NCBI GenBank assembly: GCA_009602725.1
Contig: WELB01000067.1
Span: 460,250 to 485,052 of the forward strand
DNA length: 24,803 nt
Reading direction: 5' to 3'
From: Spirogloea muscicola
Taxonomy: Eukaryota > Streptophyta > Zygnematophyceae > Spirogloeales > Spirogloeaceae
In this document: piece by piece, positions 1 to 10,167 of the stretch
Layout: every line of letters begins with the position of its first letter
How positions within the stretch are numbered: position 1 is the first letter of the stretch
Made by a program: the position numbers and the translations under genes
The notes under the pieces: generated by a model
Databases searched by the model: none
The model's input: the letters and a program-made list of their open reading frames with translations, nothing else
What the model was told of the DNA's origin: nothing

Positions 1-539
1 GGGGGGCGGGCAGGGCGGCCAGCCCGCGGGCCCCCGCCCGGCCCGCCCGGCCTCGAAAGTGCCGACTCGGGCTGCCCGGGCCCCACGGGCAGCGCGACCG
101 CCCGGGGCTGCAGCCCCGGCTCGATCCGCCACGTGCAGGACGTGGCGTTGCCAAGACCACCACGTGGCGCCTCGCCAGAGGCTAGGATCCCCTTCCAGAA
201 AATCCAGTCCTCCACTCTCCTCGACCCCCGGCGCCAGATCCGGGCGCCGTCCCGCACCATTCCGGAACGCGCCAGCCCGAAGGCGCGGGAGGGCATATTG
301 GCGTTTCCACGAGCTATCCTGCTGTCGTCGCGCCGCCCCCCGGCGGCAGGCCTCCCTTCCGCTCGTCGTTCGCCACGTGGCGCACCGCCGGGCACCCGCG
401 GCCTCCTTCCGCGCGCCGTGAGTCGGCAGCTCAGCTCGCGGCGCCACTTGGCGTCGCCGCTACGGCGGCGCAAGCGGCGGCGGCCGTGGCGGGCGGCTTC
501 AGAATGTCGACTCCACTGTAGTTATCCATGGCCTTGCTT
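1..539. other. GC-rich left end without a supported gene
   Basis: Very GC-rich sequence with three perfect CACGTG G-boxes. Open frames exist on the plus strand, but they are rich in Arg, Pro and Ala and show no recognisable domain, and GC-rich DNA gives such frames by chance. It may be the promoter side of a gene lying outside the window. Confidence 0.5.
130..379. promoter_or_regulatory. Cluster of three G-box (CACGTG) motifs
   Basis: CACGTG occurs at 130-135, 161-166 and 374-379; the last two sit in the same context, CCACGTGGCGC. A related GACGTGG lies at 139-145. G-boxes bind bZIP and bHLH factors in the green lineage, often in light-regulated genes. Which gene they would serve is not visible: nothing recognisable starts nearby on either strand. 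Confidence 0.4.
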
Positions 540-1110
540 GGTACTGCTCTTTCGGCTTGGGGCAATCAATCTTGTCGATCTTTCTTCGGGCTGGCTGTTC
601 AGCGTGCTCTGGCCCACCTTTGGGATCGCCCACTTTCTCTGCGCATTGACGGAGGGCTTGGGGGGAAATGACCTCGCATGTGTAATGTTCGGTGCTAGCA
701 GGAAGGAAGAAGCGGAGCACTTCCGAAGGAAGAAGCGGAGCACAAAGGAAGGAGGCGAAAGAACAGCTCTTCCAACCAAGTGGCGCGAGGAAGCAAGCGC
801 GGCCAGATTAACTGGTGGCTGGGAGAGGCCAGCCCAAAGGAATGGACAAAGTCTGCGCGAGGAGCTGTGAGAAGCCAGCCCAGAAATAATGAACAAGGTC
901 CAAAGGACCGGAAGGCGCCAAAAGCCCACAGCTGTGCTGTGATTGGCAAGACCAGCAAGAGGATGGACAAGGATGGACAAGGGCCCGAAGGGCCAGAAGG
1001 CGCTAAATCCGGCTGTTTCACAGCCCCCCCGCCTCCCCCCATGGCTGAGCTTACCTTCGTGTGGACGGCGCACTATTCGTTCCTTTGGGCTGGCCTCTCT
1101 CGGCCAAGTA
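540..1110. repeat. Dispersed foldback repeat, left cluster
   Basis: Copies of the core that recurs across the window, GGGCTGGCYTCTCACAGCC. Plus-orientation copies lie at about 588-600 and 1087-1099. Reverse copies lie at 817-835 and 863-881, with a more decayed one near 936-960. The flanks also match other copies, for example CTTGTC and GGACAAGG before or after the core. A 16-base unit, GGAAGAAGCGGAGCAC, is also duplicated at 705-720 and 728-743. Confidence 0.65.
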
Positions 1111-2643
1111 AAGCCTGGTCCCTACCGACGGCACACCGTTCACGCCGAACGCGCTGCTGGCGGCCTCCGCGACAAAACGAGGCGTTGAACGTCCCGCCAC
1201 ATTGAACGTCCCGCCAGGCGAAAGCAAGCCCGTCATGGCGCCCTCGACGAGTGGCGGCCACCAACTCAAGGGGTGCCCAGTAGGTAGTAGCCAGCGCATA
1301 CAGGACTGTCATTCAATGACCACATGCACCGCGAAATGGGCGGACGTTGTTGCACCCTTGCACGTCTCTGTTGCGTGTCCGCAAATGGCAGGTGGGCGCC
1401 AGATGGCAGCCCCGCCCCTCGCCCAGACCAGCCACATCGCACAAGTACTGGCCTCGAGCAGTGCTATGTTGTTGGCGCAGTCGTGGCAGGGCTGCTCCCA
1501 CCTCATCGTCCTCCCTTGTGCAAGTTCAAATAGTCTCTGCACAATGCTCGTGATCTTGGTCAAGGCATGCATCAGTCTAAAATTGCTATTGTCATTCGGT
1601 CGTGATTTACGAAGAGACGGTTGATGCGAGACAATGCGTACTAGTATCTACTGCGATGTCTGCAATCTATAGCAAGCACTCAAAGTAGGAGCAAGACTAT
1701 CTTTTACTAGATCGGGAAAGCATTGCAAGGCAACTCTTGCTCGAGTCACTGGAGATGCAGACATCTGCCAACAGTCACTTTGGGAGCACAACTGGCTGCA
1801 CTTTCACAAAACATGCCACGATGAGCAATCCTTTATCCTGGTGGATGCAGGGAGGCATTTAGCAGTGGCTTCAACCGCCAGCATGTTGTCGATGTTGCCA
1901 AGCTAGCTCTCAAGCTACAATCACAGGCCAATAAATAAGAACCGGCACTGCAGTAACATGCTTAATGCCCAGGATTCCTCAGAGAGCAGCCTCTGCACGA
2001 AGTGTATGACTCCAATACAGGAGCACTACTTGCCAGATCAAGCAACCTATGAAGCGAGTAAAGGCTATATGCCCCTCATTCGTGTACCTGTGTGTTGTGG
2101 AAGTAGGGTATGCTGTACGAGACTTACAATGCACGCTAGCTTCGCTGTTGGAAGCCGTTGTGGCAAGTCCTAGGTGATTGTCAAAGGGGGCACACTTGTG
2201 CAGTAAGCACGTACACGACTTAAGACATGACTAAGAATCACTATTCGCGACTCTGTGCAAAGCTGCGCCCCTGGCCTAGCTGCACAAGCAAAGACCTAAA
2301 CGGAAAAACCACAAGAACATGTCAGAACTCGTACTAAGTATTATGACCAACATCCAACGACAAAAAGCAGCTATGACTCCAGGCAATCTGCAGTGCATAT
2401 CTCCTGCAGCTTATTCCAAGAATTACAAGAAAAGGCTTGTGGAAGGAGCTATGGGCAATGAGGACCTATGTCTGTGACTTTCTCAAAAGCTAGCCTGGAC
2501 ATGGCTGACACTGGGTATAGGAAGAAGCGGGGCCAGTGCTCATTGTCTTCCTGCTAGTCCCGGACCTAAACCTTGAAGGCACATTGCGACTGGCTTCAGG
2601 TGGCTAGAGTCAGGGCTAAAATCACGTCCATCCGATCAAAACC
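1111..2643. other. Intergenic, no gene recognised
   Basis: Open frames here are short, overlapping and without family motifs. A 15-base unit (TTGAACGTCCCGCCA) is duplicated at 1185-1199 and 1203-1217. The right part, at lower GC, is immediately downstream of the L18 stop codon and probably includes its 3' untranslated region. Confidence 0.5.
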
Positions 2644-3704
2644 CTAAAAGTCAAGGCCCGCCTCACGAGCCGCATCAGCCAGAGCCTGAATGCGACCATG
2701 GTAGATGAACCCGCCGCGGTCGAACGCCACCTTGTTGATGCCCTTGCTCAGGCAGAGCTTTGCGAGCTCCTCCCCCACGCGCTTGGCGGCCTCCTGGAGC
2801 CAATGCGGCGCTCGAGCCAGGGCAACACCAAAAGCGTTAATGTTGTGCGTGTGCAGCCGCAATGGTGCTGCAGGCTATAAACGTGGGCGACCGGAAGCGG
2901 GCAGCAGAAGGCAAGAGTGGGGCCGACCCAGGGGAGCTCTCACAATGGTGGGGCCAGCCGTGAGCTTGAGCTCCTCGCGGAGCGCGGCCTGGACGGTGGA
3001 CGCAGCGGCAATCGTCACGCACTGCGTGTCGTCGATGACCTGCGCGTAGAGGTGCTTGTTGGAGCGGAACACCGCCAACCGCGGCCGCTCCGTGGTGCCG
3101 CTCAGCTGCGGCCGCAATGGAATTAATGAAAGTGTCAGCGTCGACTGCCGCGGCTCTCCGATCCAACTAAGCTTTGATGAACGGCACGAGGCGAGGCAGC
3201 TTTGTTCCTAGACGGGTTTCCCGCTTAGATGGCTTCAACGTCTCATAATAAGTGACGGTTCAGCTCCTTTTATTCCTCTTCTTCGTCAATCCTCCTCACT
3301 AATAGACCAGGTGCCGGGCCGGGCCGGCATGGCGGCGCCCATTAAACCCTGAACCGACCAGCCACGGCAGCGGCGTCGACCGCCGAAGGTCTCTCGCGGC
3401 GCGCCCGGGCGCGGCGCCCGCAGGAGCAGCCGGCGGCTCGGCTCGGACCTCTTGCCCGTAACAATGGTGGAGGCGCCAGGTATCGATCCCGGTACCTCTC
3501 GCATGCCAAGCGGGAGGTACCGGCGGAGGCCGGCGGGGGAGCCGCGGCAGGCGCCTCACCTTCCGCCGGATCCGCCGGTGGCGCGTCCGCACGTTCTCCC
3601 GCCGCGTCGGGCCTGCCGCCTCCACCGCCAGGCAGCCCGGCGCCACCGCCGCCGCCGTGGCGNGCTGGCGCCGGCGCGACGGCGGCGGCGGCGGCGGCGG
3701 CCAT
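2644..3704 (-). CDS. PRPL18: Plastid 50S ribosomal protein L18 (uL18c), nuclear-encoded
   Basis: This is a large-subunit protein of the plastid ribosome; the L18 family binds 5S rRNA in the central protuberance. Three exons join in phase: 3704-3560, 3105-2944 and 2793-2644, giving 151 residues. The first 30 or so residues are rich in Ala, without acidic residues until a single Glu, and could be a transit peptide. The basic stretch [10 protein letters not shown] ends exon 1. Exon 2 carries [20 protein letters not shown] and ends GPTI. Exon 3 carries [14 protein letters not shown] and ends in the classic [11 protein letters not shown]. Introns are GTGAGG...CAG (454 bases) and GTGAGA...CAG (150 bases). 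The ATG at 3704 is in frame with exon 1 only if the ambiguous N at 3663 is left out, so that base is probably an assembly error. The family identification is secure; the exact N-terminus is less so. Confidence 0.92.
3175..3252 (-). pseudogene. LSU rRNA 3'-end-like fragment in L18 intron 1
   Basis: Read on the minus strand, the stretch around 3236-3212 is close to the conserved 23S segment that in bacteria and mitochondria reads about CTGAA(A/G)GCATCTAAGCGGGAAAC near the 3' end. The core ATCTAAGCGGGAAACCCG is at 3230-3213. Similarity fades on both sides, so it would be a short decayed organellar insertion or chance resemblance. It has the same orientation as the host gene and lies wholly in intron 1. 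Confidence 0.35.
3468..3523 (-). pseudogene. tRNA-Ala 3' half, anticodon arm extended into a 14-bp hairpin
   Basis: On the minus strand 3509-3468 reads as an anticodon loop with GGC, a GCGAG stem strand, a 5-base variable loop, a T arm (CCGGG-ATCGATA-CCTGG), the acceptor strand CGCCTCC and discriminator A. This is a eukaryotic tRNA-Ala 3' half. The 5' half (acceptor strand, D arm) is absent. Instead the anticodon stem runs on as an inverted repeat: 3489-3502 pairs with 3510-3523 over 14 bp with one mismatch and a 7-base loop. It lies in intron 1 of the L18 gene and cannot give a normal tRNA. Confidence 0.7.
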
Positions 3705-3734
3705 GGCTGCGGCGGGCAAGGAGCTCTGCGGCGG

Positions 3735-3753
3735 GGGTTTAGGGCCCTAACCC
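3735..3753. promoter_or_regulatory. Telomere-repeat-like palindrome upstream of L18
   Basis: GGGTTTAGGGCCCTAACCC, a near-perfect palindrome of two head-to-head telomere-like units, sits 31-49 bases upstream of the L18 ATG. In plants, telo-box motifs (AAACCCTA type) are common in promoters of ribosomal protein genes. The match here is to the telomere repeat rather than an exact telo-box, so a regulatory role is inference. Confidence 0.35.
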
Positions 3754-4164
3754 TATTCCAAACCCGCCCACTCCCGGCGCCCCGTTCCGACTGAAGCGAC
3801 TCAAACGTGTCGTGTCGTACACGTCGGACGCCTTCTTGGCAGAAAATTCAGCCACATCAGCTGTGACGTGCCTGCACGTGCGCAAAGGGCCGGCCGAGCC
3901 GCCCGGTGCGCGACGCCGCAGACGGGAGCGGGGTGGCTGGGAGAAGGTCGTGGGGACAAGCGATGACGATCCGACGGCATTCGAGGCCCCACGCAGCACG
4001 AGTTGGATACCTCCAAGCGATGGGCCACGCTTCCAGCCCCTATCCTATCTTCAATTGGCGAGCCCTTCTTCTTGGGGGATAGTTTGGATGGGGATAAGTT
4101 TCCGGCAGCTAGTCTGTCGGATTTGAGGCTCCTCACTCGTAACTACTGAGTGGTCCATCCTCCC
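3754..4164. other. L18 upstream region, no gene recognised
   Basis: The 5' side of the L18 gene. A CACGTG G-box lies at 3875-3880, about 170 bases upstream of the ATG, next to a TGACGTG at 3864-3870. I see no coding signal on either strand. Confidence 0.45.
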
Positions 4165-5840
4165 CCGTTCTGCCATAGCCTCTTCAGGCCCCGAAGTCGC
4201 TGCTTAGCTCGTAATTTGGCCCCTTCGAACCTTGTCAATTCTTTTCGGGCTGGCTTCTCACAGCCCTTGCCCCCATTGGGAGAGCCACTTCTTCTTCTTA
4301 GCAAAAGGAGCGGCGTCGGACCCTGTCCTCGGCAGAACAAGAAGACTGCAGAAAGGAGAAGACGCTTCCAGTAGAGGGCGGTGGATGGGAGTGGCCAGCC
4401 CTGGCTTGCGCTGCCGCCCATTCCACTCCTTGCTCTGCACTTGCTGACTAGAGGTTTCTGAGTACTACTGGGGTTTCTTGGGTCGCTGTTACTCTCCGCC
4501 CTCTAGCTATTCTGACCTGCACTTGCCGACGAGATTTCTGAGAGTCTCCTTTCTGACATCTTAGCGCTTCTTTGAACTTGGCCACACAGGCCCTCCATCT
4601 CCTAATACACACTCCTTTCTGACGTCTTCGCGCTTAGTATCTTGTTTCTTGCACCATCTGGCCCTTTCAGACCTTGTCCAATCTTTTGGGCTGGCTTCTC
4701 ACAGCCACTGCTGTCAATCTGGAAGCACTAATTTTGCTGATGCTTCGAACTTGTCAATCTGATTCCAGGCTTGCTTTTTACAGCTCTCGCCCCCCTTTAA
4801 AAGAGCTCACTCCTTGCTCATACTTCTGTGGGCTGGCTTTTCGGCCCTTTCGACCTTGTTCACTTTTCTTGGCTGGCCTCTCACAGCCATTGCCGTAACT
4901 GGGATGAGTTGCTCAATTTCACAGCCATCGCCTCACTTTGTAAGAGCTGTTCGTTTGTGTCCCATTGAACCTTGTCCTTCGCTCGGGCTGGCCTTCATGA
5001 CCATCCTCTCTGGTACTTGTCTACTTGTTTCTTTCAGCACTTCCTTCGGACCCTGTCCCATCTGTTCGGGCTGGCTTTTCACAGCCCTTGGCCCATTTGG
5101 ATAGGCTTACTTCAATGCCTTTTCTAAGAGCTGTTTCTTTTTGGACCTTGTACATTCCTTTGGGCTGGTCTTTCATAGCCACTGCTTTACACTGGAAGAG
5201 CTCTTTCATCCGAGTTTCTCTAAGTTGCGGCTGCGGACTTGGGCTTACTAAGCTTCCATTCGCTTCATTCTCTTGCATAGCTGTGTCATTTCAGCGCCAT
5301 CCTGTCCTTGAACTTTGTCCATCGCCCTTTACTGGAAGTCTCATTCTTCTGAACTTTCTGGGCTGGCTTTCTACGGCTATGTAGGGTCCTGCATCGTCTC
5401 GTGTCTACTTGGGTACTTTTTCTTTTTGGCTCCTTCATCGGCTTTTGGATGTTGTCCATTCTTTTGGGCTGGCTTTGCCAGCCCTACTTCTCTATGGGAG
5501 AGCACTTTCTATGTAGGTACCACGTAGGATGATCCTTTCGTAACCTCTAGTTAGCAGCCGCACGTTAGAAAGACTAGCCACTGCTCACAGCCCTCGCTCC
5601 CTTTGGATGAGCTATTTAATTGTCCCCAGCTTCTTTGTAAGAGCTCATTTACTTTTGAGTGAGCTCAGCGTCTTACCTTGCCCCGTTCTCTAAATAGAGA
5701 AAGTCGCTTCCAGGAGAGGGCCGTGGCTGTGAGAGGCCAGCCCACAGGAAAGAATGAACCAATAGCCTGAAGAAACAGCTCTTCCAATTTACGGCAATGG
5801 CTGTGAGAGGCCAGCCCGAGTATGTACGAAGGGCTGATCG
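4165..5840. repeat. Array of decayed foldback repeats
   Basis: At least a dozen copies of a unit of roughly 80-110 bases. It runs CTTGTCnATnnTTTT, then the core GGGCTGGCYTCTCACAGCC, then a short GC stretch, then TTGGRAGAGC and a pyrimidine-rich tail. Plus-orientation cores lie at 4247, 4688, 4768 (decayed), 4871, 4985 (decayed), 5068, 5162, 5360 and 5466. Reverse cores lie at 4383-4401, 5725-5743 and 5799-5817. Within each core GGCTG and CAGCC can pair as a small hairpin. No open frame resembling a transposase is present, so this looks like a non-autonomous, tandemly amplified element. Confidence 0.75.
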
Positions 5841-6691
5841 GCGCAAAAAGCATGAAACCACCCTTGAAGGCTCCTGCGAGTGGGCCCTCAATGACCTCTA
5901 GTCGACAAAAGGAAAGAATTTCGTGTATTTGAAACAAACGAAGGCCAAATGGCCAAGTACAAAGGCAAGCACATATTAAGACCTACATAACCTACAGTAG
6001 ATTGACCCGCTCAGTAACCACGGGTCAAAACATAAAGGTCGCTAATCGATGCCTGGATACTAGATGGCAGATACGAAGCTCTTCTGCCACCAACTAGAGC
6101 TCGCCCAGCTTTCTGGTGCAAAGCATTGGCCTGAGCACGCTGCAAACAGGCCGAAACTCGTCGTCGCAACAACGACAGATAAGCAGCTGACAAGCCCATC
6201 TCAGCCGGGAACACATCTGCATGTCGTGTGTAGCCTAGATTGGCTATGTTTTGAAGGAGAGGAAGGAAACGAGGACCTAAGCAGCCAAAGATGTCGATTG
6301 CCGCTGGCAAGAGCTGATCACATCGGGGGTAATCGGAGTAGTGCTGCAACTTTCTTTGTTCAGCACTGCAGACAGAAGGGCTGATCAGAATGACTAGAGG
6401 GCGGGAAATAGAGTGCATTGGCTTCATCTGCCGTCCCTTTCATCTCATGCGCACTGCGTCGCCGACAGCTCCTCCCGTAGCCCGCTGTATTTAGCTGTCG
6501 GAGAGCTGCCTGAGAAGCGCCTGGATGCCACCGACAGCTGCAGGACCCCGCCGACTGGAGCTGTCGTGAAGCTCGGGGCCAGCACCCGCTTTACGACGCC
6601 GCCGCCGCCGCCGCCGCGGCACTCAGCACCGTCGGCCTCCACGGAAGAGACGAGGCAAAGCGGCATTGGCAGACCACCAGCCGTCGCAGTG
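5841..6691. other. Upstream region of the aldolase gene
   Basis: No gene recognised. A (GCC)n microsatellite lies at 6596-6618, about 75 bases before the proposed aldolase ATG. The region probably holds the aldolase promoter and 5' untranslated region. Confidence 0.45.
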
Positions 6692-9600
6692 ATGGCTGCT
6701 CTTGTGGCGCCGTGCGGCACCACATTGGCGGCCGTCTCACGCGGCCTCCCCGGCAGTGGTACACGCTGTCGATGCCGGCGATGCCGCCAGCCGCGCTTGC
6801 CGTCGACGCGCCACAGATCACGGATCTTCTTCATCGCGGCTGCGTTACTCAGCAGCAGCTAAAGACTGATGCGTCTCATATCCAATGGCAGTCGGTTTCC
6901 CACTCAACGTGAGCTCTTATTCCCGCTTGCGTGCTGTCAACAGGACAGCAGGAGACCCTTTCGCTGCCGGCGTCGGCGTTCTTCGGATCCAATGGCGGCG
7001 CCGTGCGCAGGCCATCGCACAGCCGCGCGGTGTGGCGGCACCGCCAACGAGCGGGGCAGCAGGGTGGTGCCACCGTCATGACTTCCGACTTTGAGCGCAC
7101 CAACTCCTACGCCGACGAGCTCAAGTGCACAGCCGCGTACATCTGCCAGGCTGGCAAGGGCATACTCGCCTCCGACGAGAGCAATGCCACCACCGGAAAA
7201 AGGTGCGCACGCCCTGTCCAAGCTGTGGGTTGATCTGCCAATGCCGACTTGATGAGAGCAGCTGATTGCTGAAACTTGGCATGCTGCACTGCTATCGCCG
7301 CTCAGTCACGTGCTAAATGGCCTTGCAAGGCCATCACAGCAGCATCCCTTGGTGATGGATGAGATAACTAGCTGTATTGCTTCTCCAAGCAGGCTCGCCT
7401 CAGTTGGAGTTGACAACACCGAGGATAACCGACGGGATTGGAGAGATCTTCTGTACAGCGCGCCTGGCCTAGGGAATGTATGCAATCTGCACTAATTGCA
7501 GATCCAGAGGCTGCTACTGCGACTTGGCTTGGCCAGCAATAGCCTCATTGTCAAACTGTAGATGGAGACTGGTTGAGTTGTTGCTTCACATCTGCCTTGG
7601 AAAAGCATGAAAACACATGTGCATTCACAGTCCAAGCTTGTGATGAGATCGTGCATGCATAGCTCATGGCTGTCATCAGCTTCGACATCTTGAGAGTCTC
7701 AAACGACATCTTGAGAGTCCTTCTTGAAGCTGCTCATACAAAGTAGAGCAGTAAGGTGATAGGCGCATCTCACTATGTAGCCATTGCCTGAGATCGCATC
7801 AGGAGGCTAATGACATTGCTAGTGGCTGCAGTACATAAGCGGCACAATCATGTTCGACGAGACACTCTTCCAGTCGTCGCGTGAAGGCAAACCCTTTGTG
7901 GACATCCTGAAGGAGCAAGGGATTGTCCCAGGTATAAAGGTCGACACAGGACTGCAGCCAATTGACGGCACTGATGGGGAGACAGCTACCCAGGGTCTTG
8001 ACGGCCTCGCTGATCGCTGCAAGAGGTTAGTACAAGGCAGTGGGCTTTGACATCAATGAGATGCTGCACTGCATATGATGTCCTCTTTGAAGCTCCATAC
8101 ATTCAACCGTAGCCTTTTGGGAGCAGGTATTACCAGCAAGGGGCCAGGTTTGCCAAGTGGCGAGCTGTCATCAAGGTGGACGCAAGCACTTGCCCATCAT
8201 CCGTCGCAGTTGTGGAGAACTGCCATGGGCTGGCTCGCTATGCTCTCATTTGCCAGGTCTGTCTGTGCCGCGGTGGTGCCCCGGTCAAAACTAACCCCCC
8301 CTACCCCCCACCCACCCCTTCCATTTCTTCTCAAGTCGTGGCCAAGGCAGTCATAGGCAGATAATGGCAGGCCGCTGAGCTTGCTAAGTCAATAACAGTT
8401 CTCTATAAGAGCTTGCACTGACAACCTGCTGGCAAATGTTCTGCATTCCAAGACTTGCCCTACAGGTTCTCTAGGGTAGTGGAATCAGTGGTAATCTGGT
8501 CACCATGGTGACTTTGTGGCAGGCCAATGGCCTTGTGCCAATAGTGGAGCCAGAAGTGACTCTTGGTGATGGCGACTACAGGTTCTGCCTATACCCCCAA
8601 GTGTATAGCTCTACTGGCTCGTGCTGCATATGTCAAGGTCTGCACAGACGAACATGAAAGTCTTATCCACAGGTTGATTTAATATGGATGTACATTTTTG
8701 CTGCTACGATCACAGCATTGAGAGGACGGCTTATGTGTCTGAGATGGTGAACTCCCATGTTTTTCGGCTACTGAATGAGTACAAGTATGACAAGCCCCAA
8801 TATTCTCTTTGTGTCGGCAAATTTGTTTGCTAAAGCACTTGGTACTTAATGATACATGCATCTTAGACTCTTGTGCTAAAATTTCAATTGATCCATCAAC
8901 TGATCGGAAATGGTCGGTTCCTAAAATAAGCGTATGTAAACAATATTAAAGAGATTGCTCACACCCTCAGCTATTCGCTCTTGCAGTGTCATGCTGGAGG
9001 GTATCTTGCTCAAGCCCAACATGATCTTGCCAGGTGCATTGTGGTCGACGTGCTCCTGCCTCGTGATTCTGCACCTACGCAACGAAGAGAAGCGAGGATG
9101 CACATTGTCATAAGCGTCAAGAGTACTCAACTGTGTTGTCTCTGAGCCCCTTGCAGGCCTTGATGTCCCGACTCCTCCACCACAAGAAGTCGCAGCTTAC
9201 ACAGTCCGAACGATGAGGAGATCAGTTCCTGCTGCCGTGCCTGGTACATGCACCACACGAGCAGGAACTCAACGATGGAGTTGTTTGCCCTGCCTACTTG
9301 TGTACAAGCAAAGTGTTCCTTTCTTGCTTGATAAGATGATGCTGTTATTTGTGCCTGCAGGCATTCACTTTTTATCGGGCGGGATGAGCGAAGAGGAAGC
9401 AACACTCAATCTGAATGCACTGCAGGTGAGTTGGTAGAGCAAGTGGACACATGCGTGCCTGTCTACTTTACTGGTCATGCACGGCTGGTCATGGTCATGA
9501 ATAGGCCCCTGCACCTTCTCCTGATAACTGCACACACGCATTTACACTCCAGGCGTTTGGTCCGCAACCGTGGGCCCTCACATTCTCCTATGGACGCGCT

Positions 9601-10167
9601 CTTCAATCGAGCACACTGAAAATCTGGGCCGGCAAGGTAAGAGCAACTCTTCCACGCATCCATTCACAGCGCTGCAAGGCTTCGGGTACTCCATGAGGAA
9701 TATGTATCCACATCTCTGGCCAAGGAGCACTAATATGGCACTTAAAGTGGCAGTGAAATTTTGTTATTGTCTTGCCGTGTATCCTTACTGTTGCTAGTGC
9801 TTGCTTGCAATTGCTTGCTCTGAAAGCGTACTGGTTCTGAACAACGTATGACATTGGTTTCCTCTTGGAGTAGGAGGAAAATCGAGAAGCAGCTCAGACC
9901 CGGCTCGTGGCACTAGCAAAGGCCAACTCTGACGCCCAGGTTTGCATTCCCCACAGAGATAACCTCGGTTTACTGATTATAGTGCTGTATCATTTGATGC
10001 AGACCATCTCTTCCTGGTGCTTCTTTAGTTGGTGATTAGTTATTAGTAACATCTAAATTTGGCCTCGTTTCATATTCGTGCAGCTGGGCAAGTACGATGG
10101 TCCTCACCCTTCTCCTGGCGGGGGCCGCATCCTCCAGGCCCTCCGCCTTGGAGGTGTTGGCAAGTAG
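6692..10167 (+). CDS. FBA: Fructose-bisphosphate aldolase, class I, plastid type
   Basis: Interconverts fructose 1,6-bisphosphate with dihydroxyacetone phosphate and glyceraldehyde 3-phosphate, in the Calvin cycle and plastid glycolysis. Thirteen exons join in phase: 6692-6758, 6944-7202, 7393-7477, 7832-8025, 8127-8256, 8523-8581, 8716-8784, 8987-9033, 9157-9243, 9361-9425, 9553-9636, 9874-9939, 10084-10167; 431 residues. Residues 1-67 are Arg/Ser/Ala-rich with one acidic residue and look like a transit peptide; Met68 would be the cytosolic-style start. Catalytic residues are all visible: D100 ([15 protein letters not shown]), K173 (PGIKVD), K212 (FAKWR), E254 (PIVEPEV) and Schiff-base K297 (LLKPNM). 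Phosphate-binding FLSGG is in exon 10. The ESNATTGKR motif favours the plastid subfamily. The C-terminus is odd: it ends [14 protein letters not shown] and lacks the usual terminal Tyr. The first short exon is the least certain part. Confidence 0.94.
8295..8318. other. C-rich tract, i-motif / G-quadruplex candidate
   Basis: In the aldolase intron after exon 5, about 40 bases past the donor, four C runs (6, 6, 3 and 4 bases) are separated by loops of 2, 1 and 1 bases. On the minus (template) strand this is a G-quadruplex pattern. Confidence 0.5.

Noticed and set aside
133-870. A 245-codon open frame on the plus strand
   Set aside because: Its composition (Arg, Pro, Ala, Ser) follows local GC richness, its right half overlaps the foldback repeats, and no domain is recognisable.
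3340-3560. A permuted or intron-split functional tRNA-Ala
   Set aside because: I looked on both sides for a 5' half (acceptor GGAGGCG, D arm with TAGCTCA) and found none, so a functional permuted gene is not supported.
4165-5840. A CRISPR-like array
   Set aside because: The repeats are diverged, irregularly spaced, found in both orientations and lie in a eukaryotic intron-rich region without cas genes.
7683-7719. A 16-base direct duplication (CGACATCTTGAGAGTC) in an aldolase intron
   Set aside because: It is a short two-copy tandem duplication in an intron with no further structure, so probably replication slippage.
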